NCBI GenBank assembly: GCA_964035575.1
Contig: OZ037840.1
Location: 310,001-374,000, forward strand
DNA length: 64,000 bases
Direction of reading: 5' to 3'
From: Rhynchopus sp. YZ270_cl-10
Taxonomy: Eukaryota > Euglenozoa > Diplonemea > Diplonemida > Diplonemidae
The position numbers and the translations under genes are program-made. A model generated the notes under the pieces. That model searched no databases. It was not told the origin of the DNA and saw only the letters and a program-made list of their open reading frames with translations. Position 1 is the stretch's first letter. Every line of letters starts with the position of its first letter. Below are positions 42,995 through 53,180 of this stretch, one piece after another.

Positions 42995-45223
42995 TCAGTC
43001 TTCGCATGAACCCAGCTCCTCTAGCACTCTGTAGATGCCGTGTCGCGTTGAGTCGGGCATGAGAAGAAGCTCGATAGCTTGTGGCAGTGCCACGCCCACA
43101 GACGGATCAAGCAGACAACGTTCACCTGAACGTGTCGCCTCGTCGCACAGTGTGCGGCACTGACGTACAGCGTTGCCCATCACCGTCACAAAGCGCTGCT
43201 GCCGTGCACCCACATCCCCGTAATGCACAGTGCCACTCACAAGCCCAGCCCCACACAGCGTACTCCTCGACAGGCGTTGTGCAAACCGGATTGCGTTCTC
43301 CATGTGCGAAGGTGTGTTGCGTGTCAGGTTCCACCCGGCACAGATAGAGTTCCCAAGCAGCGTCACCAGCACGCCACCGCTCTGGTCCAGTGCAATCGTT
43401 AGTGTGGAGAGCGCTGCGCTCAGGTCCTCCAGTGCGGTGCCGTTGCCGTAGTTTTCTACTGCGAGTTCGACGGTGCCGACTGTTGCAGGCACTTCTGCTG
43501 GGATGGGGGTCGAGATTGGGAGGTTGCTGAGTCGGCGGGTGTTGGAGTTGGCGCTCTCGATGCTGCGATCGATGCTGCGGTCTAAGCTGCGTTCCTGGCT
43601 GCGCTCCATGCTGGTGTTGTCGAACGTCTTCGCGTCCGACTGCACTGACGTAGCACGTAACGGGTGACGCCGCCTGCCTGACAGCATCAGAGGCCACATG
43701 TTCGAGATGAGCATGCTCTCAGACACACCTTTCATGTCCACTGCCTGCGCATCACTGACAATGGCATTGCACATCACACACGCTGAATTCGCCAGTTCAG
43801 AAGGCACTGCCACAGCCCCAGGTTTGCACGCACTTTCAAGACGTGACGCAACGTTCACCGTGTGTCCGAAGTAGTCTGTCCGTCCCGTCAGTGTGTTAAC
43901 CTCGACAGTAACTTCGCCAGTGTTGACACCAATGCGTACAGTCAGTCCACCCCAAACTTGGCTTCGGACAGCACAGATCGGCACTACCTCCAGCAACGAT
44001 GTCGGCCAGGTTGCGTCGAAAAGACCCTGCTGCACCTGCAGTCCAAAGTTCACACCGTCAGTTGTTGTTGCGAAGGCAACCATGAAGGCGTCGCCGATTG
44101 TTTTCACTTCGTACCCACCCAACGGGTACATCGCCTCGCGGATAACGTTGTTGTGTATCTTCAGCCCAGCCCGCATCCCTTCTGGCGCACCCTCCCAGAT
44201 CGACGTCGAGCTGCAGATGTCTGTAAAGACGATCGTTGCAATGTCATTCTCGAGTTTTGGGGGAGGGACCAGCGAACACCTCTGCCTGACGTCGTCCTCC
44301 ATATCCTCAAACAGCGCTGCAGGGAGGTAGGGACGGTACTTCCGCAGGTTCTCCTCCATCTTGTGCAACGTGTTGTGCATCGCCTCTGGGAGCACTGTTT
44401 TCGGCGAGGCCAGCAGCTCCGACACACCCTCCACGTCGTACCCTGCAAGCAACTCTGCAATCGTCTGCACAGTGTTGATCGTCCGCTCCATCGACTCTTG
44501 CTCCTTCAGAATGTCACGTGCAAACCCTCTCGTTGCGATGAAGTCGATCAGGAATACTGCCACCGAGGACACCAACATACCACTGTCCCTGGCACAGGGA
44601 AGCTCCGTGCACTCACCTTGCTTACGGTGTAGCTCCCATCTCCCCTGAACACCGTGTTGCGGGAGCAACCCGGGAAGGTCGAATAGGCCAACGCGAAACA
44701 TTTCTTCCGACGCTACAGCACACAGCCACACTGTGACGCCAGCAACGAACACCACTGTGTAGTGCGTCGGCGCCTCCATCACAAGCAGGAGGTCGACTAT
44801 GAGCACTAAGGGTGCCCACATTGTTTCCCCCTTCACACGATAGGTCAGATCTGACAGGAATATGGACACCCCGTAGCCGTACGCACACAAAGCGACCACC
44901 CCGGGTGTCATATTACTCTTCGAGACCACAGCCAACACCCCGAACAGTGAGGCCAGGGCTACCACACCGTACGCTACTCCGAACATAGGCTCTAATAGGA
45001 AGACTTCGATATTCGCTGGTAGAGACGCAATCGTTGCCATAAAGGCGACAATGTTGAAGAAGCAGAACAGGCCACGTTTCCGCTCCTTCCTCTTGCCCAG
45101 TGTGCCGTCCATGGACAATACGGATTTGACCCAACGCTTTATCTTGCCCACCATCGTCACATTTTCCGTTACGGGATCTAGCGCATCCAGGGCATCTAGG
45201 GTATGGATTTCTAGGGTATCCAT
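42995..45223 (-). CDS. Six-TM adenylate cyclase, class III (cyclase 2)
   Basis: 742 residues, same plan as the gene at 30.7 kb but with a longer N-terminus (19 residues more before the SMDGTL region) and an Arg/Ser linker (RSLDRSIDRSIESANS) between the lobes. Catalytic residues are all present: D335 and D378 for metal, K374 and D450 for adenine, N457 and R461. The second lobe is degenerate in the same way (LLGNSICAG). Predicted to make cAMP at a membrane. About 254 bp around the coupling helix (44304-44557) are identical to cyclase 1 even at third positions, while flanks differ. The ATG lies 14 nt after CACTCACACCCCCAG. Confidence 0.92.
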   Translation of the reverse strand: MDTLEIHTLDALDALDPVTENVTMVGKIKRWVKSVLSMDGTLGKRKERKRGLFCFFNIVAFMATIASLPANIEVFLLEPMFGVAYGVVALASLFGVLAVVSKSNMTPGVVALCAYGYGVSIFLSDLTYRVKGETMWAPLVLIVDLLLVMEAPTHYTVVFVAGVTVWLCAVASEEMFRVGLFDLPGLLPQHGVQGRWELHRKQGECTELPCARDSGMLVSSVAVFLIDFIATRGFARDILKEQESMERTINTVQTIAELLAGYDVEGVSELLASPKTVLPEAMHNTLHKMEENLRKYRPYLPAALFEDMEDDVRQRCSLVPPPKLENDIATIVFTDICSSTSIWEGAPEGMRAGLKIHNNVIREAMYPLGGYEVKTIGDAFMVAFATTTDGVNFGLQVQQGLFDATWPTSLLEVVPICAVRSQVWGGLTVRIGVNTGEVTVEVNTLTGRTDYFGHTVNVASRLESACKPGAVAVPSELANSACVMCNAIVSDAQAVDMKGVSESMLISNMWPLMLSGRRRHPLRATSVQSDAKTFDNTSMERSQERSLDRSIDRSIESANSNTRRLSNLPISTPIPAEVPATVGTVELAVENYGNGTALEDLSAALSTLTIALDQSGGVLVTLLGNSICAGWNLTRNTPSHMENAIRFAQRLSRSTLCGAGLVSGTVHYGDVGARQQRFVTVMGNAVRQCRTLCDEATRSGERCLLDPSVGVALPQAIELLLMPDSTRHGIYRVLEELGSCED

Positions 45224-45237
45224 TTGGCCAGCAGAAC

Positions 45238-45262
45238 CTGGGGGTGTGAGTGAGTGTGTTGT
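45238..45262 (-). promoter_or_regulatory. Probable trans-splice acceptor of cyclase 2
   Basis: On the minus strand CACTCACTCACACCCCCAG ends at 45238, 14 nt before the ATG. It closely resembles the site of cyclase 1. Confidence 0.5.
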
Positions 45263-46579
45263 TTATGTGGGAAGAAGGACAAACAGACATAAGTGGACAG
45301 CATGCCCAGGGGGAACCTAGACCAATGACAACGTTTATAGCGTAAATGTCCTTAGCAGGCACTGTGCTGATGGGCGTCAAAAACCGTGATTTTGGGGTAT
45401 TTCTGAGACGGTACGCTGCACCCAGGGACACTTTTTGAAAAACGACTTCGCAATGGACTTCGGGAGCCAGAGAGTGCATATGTACCAAAATGGATTCACG
45501 GGGAAAGTCAAAATTGGGTTGTCCCAGACATGATGCCACAAGTCACAAATTTCAAAAGTTGAGATTTTTCGAAAATCAGGGCTCAGCACACTATACCCAT
45601 CGTGGGAGCCAAAATCTCCAACCTTTTGAAGAGAAAAAAAAACGGTCGGTACATAGCCCTAACGTATCAAAATGAGTTCATTCCGTGATCGGACGCCCTC
45701 CGGAGATGAGTGGACGCTTATTTACAGAAAAATAAAAGTCAAACCACAGGTCAAATCGCACCTGCCACAGGTACGGAGCCGAAAAACCCGGGGGTACACC
45801 CAATATCCCCAATACCAAAGGCTGTTGCGACCCTGCCGAGTCCTCTGTCAAATACGCTACTTTTGCAACCGCAGGAAGAAGGCAATGCCTCACGCTACAC
45901 AAACCACTAGTCGATACCGTTGAGAATTCAGAACACAACACCCTGCCCCGTAGACGTTATGCTTCCGGAGCCACGTCTATTACAACGCCACACCACAAAA
46001 AAATTCTGGTCGCATTCATTCCGAACAGGGTAGAGGGTGCAGATAGAGGGTAAATGGTGAAATGGGAGATAGAATTCTTCAACGCTTTCACAAACCACAT
46101 CACACACAGCTGTCCCCAAATACAATAGACATGCATATTTCGAGGTCCAAATTATCTCAAAAACAGTAACGCGAACATCATCGCCATTTCTAAAACCGAA
46201 CACAAGTTTCAAGTGTGAACCTGCCAACTCCTCCTGCACGTAAGCACTGAAGGGGTACTCAAATCTTCCAAAACTAACAACGCACATTGCATGTAAATGC
46301 CACCTGTGCAAAATAATTTGACATGAAACACAAAGCCCTCTCATGAACAGTGTGCCTTGGTACGTGACCGGTGTACCAGGTTAGTGACCACAACCACGCA
46401 GTCCGACATCCATTCGTGGTTGACATCTGATGTGCCGCACTCCCGCTTCCTAACCCTGAACCTTGTCATCATACACAGGAAACCACCTGACTAGACCTTG
46501 GCCACGTCATCATACACAGGAAGGTGCAAGGGGATATGCGTGGCGTAATATGTACGCATCCAGTATGTCAAATGCCATG
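45263..46579. other. Spacer between two cyclase genes
   Basis: No gene. It holds the second copy of the CCCTCTC(G/A)TGAACAG repeat (46322-46430) and a short direct duplication of GTCATCATACACAGGAA (46465, 46506). Confidence 0.65.
46322..46430 (+). repeat. CCCTCTCGTGAACAG dispersed repeat, copy 2
   Basis: Matches 29611-29726 over its length with scattered changes (TCATGAACAGTGTGCC, CATTCGTGGTTGACATCTG). Confidence 0.65.
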
Positions 46580-48421
46580 TCACCGGGGGGAAAAGGTCAC
46601 TTGCATGGAAGCTGGTATTCTATCCCTCGTCAACGTGTGCCGCAGGTTGTCGGGTGCCTCAGAAGGAACCACACGCACAGGAACGTTCATGCTGCTCACG
46701 TGTGCAGCATCCGTCACTGCAGAAGCAGTCACCTCGTTCTTCAAGTATCTGCGCACTGCTATGTTGTACGACTCCCACGGCTTGTCACCACCGATCATGT
46801 ACATCCACTCATCGCTTGACACTGTGGCGCAAGGCTCCTCAGGAACAAGCAACTCAGCAACAACATCACCTTCGCCATCAGCCGACACCTCCACCCTGCA
46901 GGGAACCAAACGCAGGTCGTGTTCGCACTCAGCATCGCTGAAGCAGATGCGGTTGCACAGCACGTCACAGCCAAACACACGTCCTGCACGTTCAATGAGG
47001 TGCACGTCACGCACAAGCGCACCCACCATGCTGAAGCGGCGCATCACTTCACACCCCATGTCACCACGCAGCAGCTTCCCAGTAGCTATCCCGACGTTGA
47101 AGTGTGCAGACAAGTCATTGCTGCTTGTCCGAAACAGCATTGTTGCTGCATGCAGTGCTGAGGTGGCGTGGTTTGCACACCTCCGTGAGACGTTGAACGA
47201 GCAGTGGATCCTGTCCCCCACAAAGACGTCCACCATCCCGTGCCTTGCTGCTGTTGCATCCAGTGTGTGCGAAAGAACTGCTGTGAAGAGCTCAGAGAAG
47301 CGTGCGTGGTCCTCTACCACAATACGCAACGTGTCTTTGATGTTCACTGTCAACAGTGTTGCTTCTGCTGAGGCAAGACCCAGCACACGCAAGACTGTAT
47401 CATTTGGCTTCACAAAGCTGCAAACGCTGGAGCTGTTTGCAGTGTCGCTACTTTCCCTCGTCAGCGACAGAGCTTCACTTTGCTGACAGCTGTCCTCATC
47501 CTCCGCAAACGGCAGACACGTCTTCGGGAGGTACGCCTTGTACACACGCAGGTTCTGCTCCAACCTCCGCAGTGCCGTCGTCATCCCCTCAGGCAGCTCG
47601 TGTTCATGTGTTGCCAACAGCTCCGCCACCTGCTCCACCTCGTACCCCGCAAGCAGCGAGGCGATCTCCTGCACAGTGTTGATCGTCCGCTCCATTGTTG
47701 CCTGCTCCTTCAGAACGTCACGTGCAAAGCCTCGTGTTGCGATGAAGTCAAAAACGAAGACGGATGCTGCAAGCAAAAATGATCGGACACTTTCTCCAAG
47801 CTTTATTTTGCATGGCGGGGATGTGCAGGAGGTCATACGTTCCAAAAGGTATCTCCTGCCCCGTTCACCCTCCTGCGGCACCAGCCCAGGTAAGTCAAGG
47901 AGTCCAAACCTGAGGGTCTCCTCAGCCACTATGATCACAAGGTAGCACAACGTGCACAGCACGAGAAGTGAGACGAAGCGCTCCTGCACCTGCATCACAA
48001 GCAGGAAGTCCACGGTGAGCACAAGCATCGGCCACGTTGTACCTGAGGTACTTCGTGCCGACAGGTCCAGCGCTAGTATCGCTACCGAAAACGTCCCACA
48101 AGCTATCATCACCAGTCTCTCTGTCAGCGGACCCTTGCACAGAATATATATAACCAGACACAAGCTTATGAAGAACTGCACAAGTAAAGAAGACACCGCC
48201 ACGACACACGCAGACAGGTTCATGTCCACATAGCTGAGCAAGGCAATGCCGCTGAACACTGTACTTGCCGACACAAAGAGCAGGAACAATGTCCGCTTCT
48301 TGCGCTGCTTTTTGTCCAGTGTCCCATCCAGCGACAGCACACCTTCGAGCCACCCCATCTGTGTTGTGTAAAACAATGTGTCCTGCATATAACGTGGTGT
48401 GTTCACTAGTTTTGCCAACAT
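46580..48421 (-). CDS. Cyclase-family membrane protein lacking the catalytic lobe
   Basis: 613 residues. SLDGTL, six membrane segments and the coupling helix (FIATRGFARDVLKEQATMER) match the two cyclases. The part after LRVYKAYLPK then departs: no FTDI or KTIGD motif occurs. The remaining lobe aligns better with the degenerate C-terminal lobe of the paralogues (FNVSRRCANHATSALHAA versus WNLSRPAPSHMENAIRFA; RRFSMVGALVRDV versus QRFVTVMGNAVRQC). The simplest reading is loss of the catalytic lobe, leaving membrane domain plus pseudo-lobe. The frame is intact, so it may act as a regulatory partner. Its ATG lies 15 nt after CATCTGCAG. Confidence 0.85.
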   Translation of the reverse strand: MLAKLVNTPRYMQDTLFYTTQMGWLEGVLSLDGTLDKKQRKKRTLFLLFVSASTVFSGIALLSYVDMNLSACVVAVSSLLVQFFISLCLVIYILCKGPLTERLVMIACGTFSVAILALDLSARSTSGTTWPMLVLTVDFLLVMQVQERFVSLLVLCTLCYLVIIVAEETLRFGLLDLPGLVPQEGERGRRYLLERMTSCTSPPCKIKLGESVRSFLLAASVFVFDFIATRGFARDVLKEQATMERTINTVQEIASLLAGYEVEQVAELLATHEHELPEGMTTALRRLEQNLRVYKAYLPKTCLPFAEDEDSCQQSEALSLTRESSDTANSSSVCSFVKPNDTVLRVLGLASAEATLLTVNIKDTLRIVVEDHARFSELFTAVLSHTLDATAARHGMVDVFVGDRIHCSFNVSRRCANHATSALHAATMLFRTSSNDLSAHFNVGIATGKLLRGDMGCEVMRRFSMVGALVRDVHLIERAGRVFGCDVLCNRICFSDAECEHDLRLVPCRVEVSADGEGDVVAELLVPEEPCATVSSDEWMYMIGGDKPWESYNIAVRRYLKNEVTASAVTDAAHVSSMNVPVRVVPSEAPDNLRHTLTRDRIPASMQVTFSPR

Positions 48422-48436
48422 ACTTTAATGATGATG

Positions 48437-48460
48437 CTGCAGATGGCGAGGGCACGTTCT
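48437..48460 (-). promoter_or_regulatory. Probable splice acceptor of the third cyclase-family gene
   Basis: On the minus strand CCCTCGCCATCTGCAG ends at 48437, 15 nt before the ATG. The pyrimidine tract is weaker than at the other two. Confidence 0.35.
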
Positions 48461-48684
48461 CTGATGTTAGAGTTGTGTCGTGCGAGACATGCCATGTGGA
48501 ATCTCTCCACACAGGCAAGTTGTTCATGCAAATGCCAAACAATTTGGCAATAAATGATTTAGTTTTCGCCGTTTGCAAAGGGGGTCTTCAGTGCAAGGAC
48601 TGCTTCTGCACTTATTCAACAGCAAAGCGAACCTCGCCGTGCTCCCCTCCACACCCCTTACTGCGACCGTGCATAAGACAGACA

Positions 48685-48875
48685 CTAAATTGCCATGCTT
48701 CAAGAGCATGCCTGGGCCAAAATTCCTGCAAAAAATGCAACAAGACCACTCACAAGTAGTGTGAATTGTGCATTGGTTTGTTGGGGGAACGCAATATTTT
48801 CTTGTGTCCACTCCTCTGCAAGCAGAGGACAGGCTACCCGGATTACAAAGTCGAATTTCGTGCACAAGAACCCCA
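48685..48875 (+). repeat. Dispersed repeat, copy 2 (first at 36.26 kb)
   Basis: Same blocks in the same order as 36255-36450: GGGCCAAAATTCCTG, GTGTGAATTGTGCA, ATATTTTCTTGTGTC, GATTACAAAGTCGAATTTC. Here it is not inside a TIR element. Confidence 0.7.
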
Positions 48876-49198
48876 CACAGGAATTTGGGGTGACGGTAAA
48901 AACCCGAAAAAGCAGGCTGGCGCCCCCCATAATGTACAGCGTTGTACTTGGGAAAGAGGGGTAGGTGTGGGAATCGACAATTTTGCACTTTTGACCACCT
49001 ACAATTTACATCTTGCCGGTCTTACGGCTTTTAGAAACGCCGCAATGGCCATCATACCAATATCCAATATTGATTCTCAGAACTGCAGAAGTCCTCTAAA
49101 ACCATACCAAACCACCTAGAGGACCCAAAAAACGCACCATCACCCCAAGTTTAACACAGAAACATTCAGATGATGCTTGAAATGCAATTTTCAAAATA

Positions 49199-49614
49199 CA
49201 GTAGGACAAGTAATATTGGCGACCAAAAAAGTCGCCAATTGCAAGAAAACCCTCAAAATCCGCCAATATTTTTTGGTCGCCAAGTTACTTGGTGGGAAAG
49301 CGGTTCTTATTGGTACAAAAAGCACAAGTACAAAAAAGGTGCCCCTTTAGTGCACCAGGTGCAGTGTATCTTTCAAGAAAGTCGAATAATAGCTACACGC
49401 CACGTATTCATGCAGCCACCCAAAAACACACATGGTGAGTCGAAGGGAGGACACAAAAACTTTACCAAACATAGCGAAAAAATCAACTTCCCACCAATGT
49501 GACTAAGAACCACTATCCTACCAATTAATATTGGCGACCAAAAAAGTCGCCAATTGCAAGAAAACCCCCAAAATCCGCCAATATTTTTTGGTCGCCAAGT
49601 TTCTTGTCCTACTG
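49199..49614. mobile_element. Tc1/mariner-like MITE, 416 bp
   Basis: CAGTAGGACAAG ends in inverted orientation flanked by TA on both sides (49197-49198, 49615-49616), the signature of Tc1/mariner. Each end carries a direct copy of a 75-bp block (49210-49285, 49526-49602) holding the palindrome GGCGACCAAAAAAGTCGCC. No transposase. Confidence 0.8.
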
Positions 49615-49937
49615 TAGAAAAAGAAAAAAACGCGCGGGACAGAACTTGTACCTGGGGCGCTTTATGAGAGACCAGAACATGGAAATCTAGTTAAAAAAAA
49701 GTGATGAAAATGCATCAAAAATGATCAAATGGCGCACTACCAGCCTACCGCCTCGCACGCGAACGTAACCTTCGTGAACGTGCAGACAGCACAGCGACGC
49801 AAGAAGTGGCTGCGGCCGTCTGTGCCAGTGTCCGTCCACCGCGTTCAGGTCGTTTACCCACGTGTACATTTTGAGTCAGCCTTGCTGACAATCAGGAGAC
49901 CTCGCCGTCTCTGTGTCATTCCACACATCATCCTATA

Positions 49938-50535
49938 CGTAAGCCACCCATGAGAACCATGGAAGGACACCCACCCATGTCTGTGGTTGCCTGCCACAAC
50001 TCACCCCACAACTCTCACCAACGAAGTGCCGAATGCCCCAATTGCCCAACCCAACCCACGAACGACACAAGAGCTCCATGTGGGCACTATGTAACACACA
50101 TTTGCACACCGGTGATAAGGTCCCCAACTCATGCAGGCGGGAAGGTGTCCCGACACTGGCCGGAGATAGGGTGCATGACGCACCCCTGCCAGAGGACGGG
50201 TGCCCATATGAGAAGGAAGAAGACCCTTGCCCAACCCAACGTACCAAGTGTATGAGGTGTGGGAGGTGAGGCAAGAAGGCGAGAGAAGCGTCTGCACCAC
50301 ATCACTGCCAAGGTGTCGGCAGTCGACACATGGCGTGCGAAGAGGTGCAGGCTCCAGAAGACTGCGCCAAACATGCCGACCAGGACACAAACCCTCGCTG
50401 CCTGCAGGTCTCAACCACACGACCCCTCTGGACTGCAACGAACAAAGCACAACACGCACATCTACCTTCCTCCACAGCCACCACAGTGGTTTCTCCTCGT
50501 CTCCTGCCGACACCCACACAACATCCCTCCCAACC
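49938..50535 (+). repeat. C-rich segment, copy A of three
   Basis: About 600 bp of C-rich, T-poor sequence (starts ACGTAAGCCACCCATGAGAA), near-identical to 51064-51650. Several frames are open on both strands, with Cys/His-rich readings such as CPTQRTKCMRCGR, but none is clearly coding. It runs directly into the hAT C-terminal relic. Confidence 0.7.
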
Positions 50536-50948
50536 CACCCACACCTTTTATCGACGAACTGAAGATCCTCTTCAGACTGCTTCCTTACTTCTCGCACATC
50601 TTCCCAATTGGCACCGCAAATATCGAAAGACCCTTCATCCTTCTGAAGCAGATCAAGACACATCGTGAGGAAGGGTCTCCCACAGAAGACAACCTTTCCA
50701 ACGTTGATATGATCTAGCTCTCTCAACGCACCTCATACAAAGATACGTTTGGAAGTCCATAAGAGGTGATGCAGCGCTGCCTGTCAACATGGTGGAGTAA
50801 GGAATGCCACCTGATGTACGCTCCCTGGGAAGAGCACATGGAGGTGTTGGACAAAGCCGTCTTCATGCAGAAGGTCATGAGGGAGAATACACGGGTAGCA
50901 TATGACGTCTTTGAAGAGGTGGGGGAGAAAAGGGCGAGAACTGAATAA
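50536..50948 (+). pseudogene. hAT transposase C-terminal relic
   Basis: The frame reads FIDELKILFRLLPYFSHIFP, then IERPFILLKQIKTHREEG and PTEDNLSNVDMI. This is the hAT dimerisation motif (P-x-S-x-A-x-x-E-R-x-F-S-x-x-K-x-I-K in ZMYM1-type members), with changes at the usual Ser positions. Two stops follow (50716, 50762). The same frame then continues as MQRCLSTWWSKECHLMYAPW to 50948. No N-terminal part, BED finger or DDE core is seen upstream. A dead copy of an autonomous hAT that could have mobilised the MITEs here. Confidence 0.65.
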
Positions 50949-51063
50949 TTATTTTGTTACTGTTGTGCAGCTAAGAATTTATCACGTTTTGGGTACTTTT
51001 TTCACACCAAAATTTTGAGGGGCTGGTCTGCCGACCTTGTGCACTCTAAATTTGCAATGCAAA

Positions 51064-51790
51064 TACGTAAGCCACCCATGAGAACCATGGAAGGACACCC
51101 ACCCATGTCTGTGGTTGCCTGCCACAACTCACCCCACAACTCTCACCAACGAAGTGCTGAATGCCCCAATTGCCCAACCCAACCCACGAACGACACAAGA
51201 GCTCCATGTGGGCACTATGTAACAGACATTTGCACACCGGTGATAAGGTCCCCAACTCATGCAGGCGGGAAGGTGTCCCGACACTGGCCGGAGATAGGGT
51301 GCATGACGCACCCCTGCCAGAGGACGGGTGCCCATATGAGAGGAAGAAGACCCTTGCCCAACCCAACGTACCAAGTGTATGAGGTGTGGGAGGTGAGGCA
51401 AGAAGGCGAGAGAAGCGTCTGCACCACATCACTGCCAAGGTGTCGGCAGTCGACACATGGCGTGCGAAGAGGTGCAGGCTCCAGAAGACTGCGCCAAACA
51501 TGCCGACCAGGACACAAACCCTCGCTGCCTGCAGGTCTCAACCACACGACCCCTCTGGACTGCAACGAACAAAGCACAACGCGCACATCTACCTTCCTCC
51601 ACAGCCACCACAGTGGTTTCTCTCTCACACAACATCCCTCCCAACCCACCCACACCCAGACCCACACTCACCCTCCACTGCAGTGCAGCACCACACCTGC
51701 CCACCTCCTTCCACACCGCAGCACATGCCTGCCTGCCAAGAGAGCACCACCCCACACGACTGCACCAATCACGGAGCTCCCTCTCACTCC
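51064..51790 (+). repeat. C-rich segment, copy B of three
   Basis: Matches copy A from the first base. It lacks about 16 bp near 51620 (CTCGTCTCCTGCCGAC in A), then continues into sequence shared with copy C (CTCACCCTCCACTGCAGT, CACATGCCTGCCTGCC) to about 51780. The long plus frame through it (to 52274) is driven by low T content. Confidence 0.75.
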
Positions 51791-52756
51791 CCCAATCCCT
51801 TCTCACGCCATCCAACCACATGCCACTGAGCGGCTGAGGCACCTCCTGTCTTCCACCCACCACCCCTTTGCAAGCGCAGTACAGCGCCACACGCTGCCAA
51901 CCTGTGCAAGGCTTGACTGCCCACACCCACCCACACCCCTTCACACTCCTGCCAGTGTCGCAGACGTACCAGCCACACCTTCCCTCAACCCCATCCTCCT
52001 CACACCTCCCTCTCCTCACACCACCCTAGTCCTGTTCATGTGGTGCACGTCTGCGCCTGCAACCCTCCACCTTGCATCCCACACACTTCTCTTCACCTCC
52101 CTCTCCTCACGCACACCCCACACCTCCTTCATCAGGATTCTCACTTTTGATTCCGAATGTGAACCTTTTTGGCTTTGGGAACACGAATACCATTTGAACA
52201 TAAACAAGACTGCACGCTCTCTTCATCTTACAGACCCAATCCCCCACCAGCACCACGAGGTAACCAACCTCTGACACTGATCCAAACACCTTGACAGGGG
52301 TTGGCTGCAGGACAGATTTCCTAAGTGCGATCAAAAAAGAACCCAGGGACCAGCCTCCCCCCGTTAAAAACTGCACACCTCACCCCAGGTGGCAGAGCTC
52401 CTCTGGGTGCAACATGTGGTCGTTTCACACTGAAAACGACAACCAAAAAAAAAGGTATGAGGAAACCGTCCATCCCTGGCTAAGGTCCAGGTTCCACTGG
52501 ACTTTGCCATTCGGGACTTTCGGTACTCCTTGGTGCAGAGCATCCGTTGTGGCACCGTGAAGAGAACTCCCCCTCCCCACCAGCGTGTCCCCAACATCCC
52601 AACAGCGCACCAGCATTAACACACCCGACTGTGCCGTCCCGCAGCTGAGATGCCTCACGCCGTCTCCACACCCACACCCACCTGCACCGCTGCCACATGG
52701 CGAGACCTAGGCACAGGGCACGCCACTCTTCATCCGTGAGGCTGCACCCGTGCAGT
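51791..52756. other. C-rich gene-free stretch
   Basis: Continues the C-rich composition to about 52130, then ordinary sequence. No gene recognised. Confidence 0.5.
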
Positions 52757-53180
52757 GCGCCCAACCCAACGTACCAAGTGTATGAGGTGTGGGAGGTGAG
52801 GCAAGAAGGCGAGAGAAGCGTCTGCACCACATCACTGCCAAGGTGTCGGCAGTCGACACATGGCGTGCGAAGAGGTGCAGGCTCCAGAAAACTGCGCCAA
52901 ACATGCCGCCCACGACACAAACCCTCGCTGCCTGCAGGTCTCAACCACACGACCCCTCTGGACTGCAACGAACAAAGCACAACACGCACATCTACCTTCC
53001 TCCACAGCCACCACAGTGGTTTCTCCTCGTCTCTTGCCGACACGCACACAGCATCCTCCCAACCCACCCACACCCACACTCACCCTCCACTGCAGTACAG
53101 CCCATACCTGCCCACCTCCTCCCACACCGCAGCACATGCCTGCCTGCCAAGAGAGCACCACCCCACACGACTGCTACTCT
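52757..53180 (+). repeat. C-rich segment, copy C of three
   Basis: Begins at GCCCAACCCAACGTACCAAG, inside the unit, and follows copies A and B through AACGAACAAAGCACAACACG. It then follows B to the CACCCCACACGACTGC block. It lacks the first 300 bp. Confidence 0.75.

Larger units (their letters stand above)
48422..49198. other. Gene-free stretch with a dispersed repeat
   Basis: Contains the second copy (48685-48875) of the repeat at 36255-36450. The rest is unique. Some plus frames overlap the 5' end of the cyclase gene only by chance. Confidence 0.6.

Noticed and set aside
46463-48759. Plus-strand frames of 93-320 codons over the third cyclase-family gene
   Set aside because: Antisense shadows; the minus frame has the conserved membrane and coupling-helix sequence.
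50001-50726. 241-codon minus-strand frame
   Set aside because: Antisense to the C-rich unit; low T content removes stops from all frames, and the reading has no domain.
51015-52274. 419-codon plus frame through copy B of the C-rich segment
   Set aside because: His/Pro/Thr-rich reading explained by composition; copies A and C do not preserve this frame to its end.
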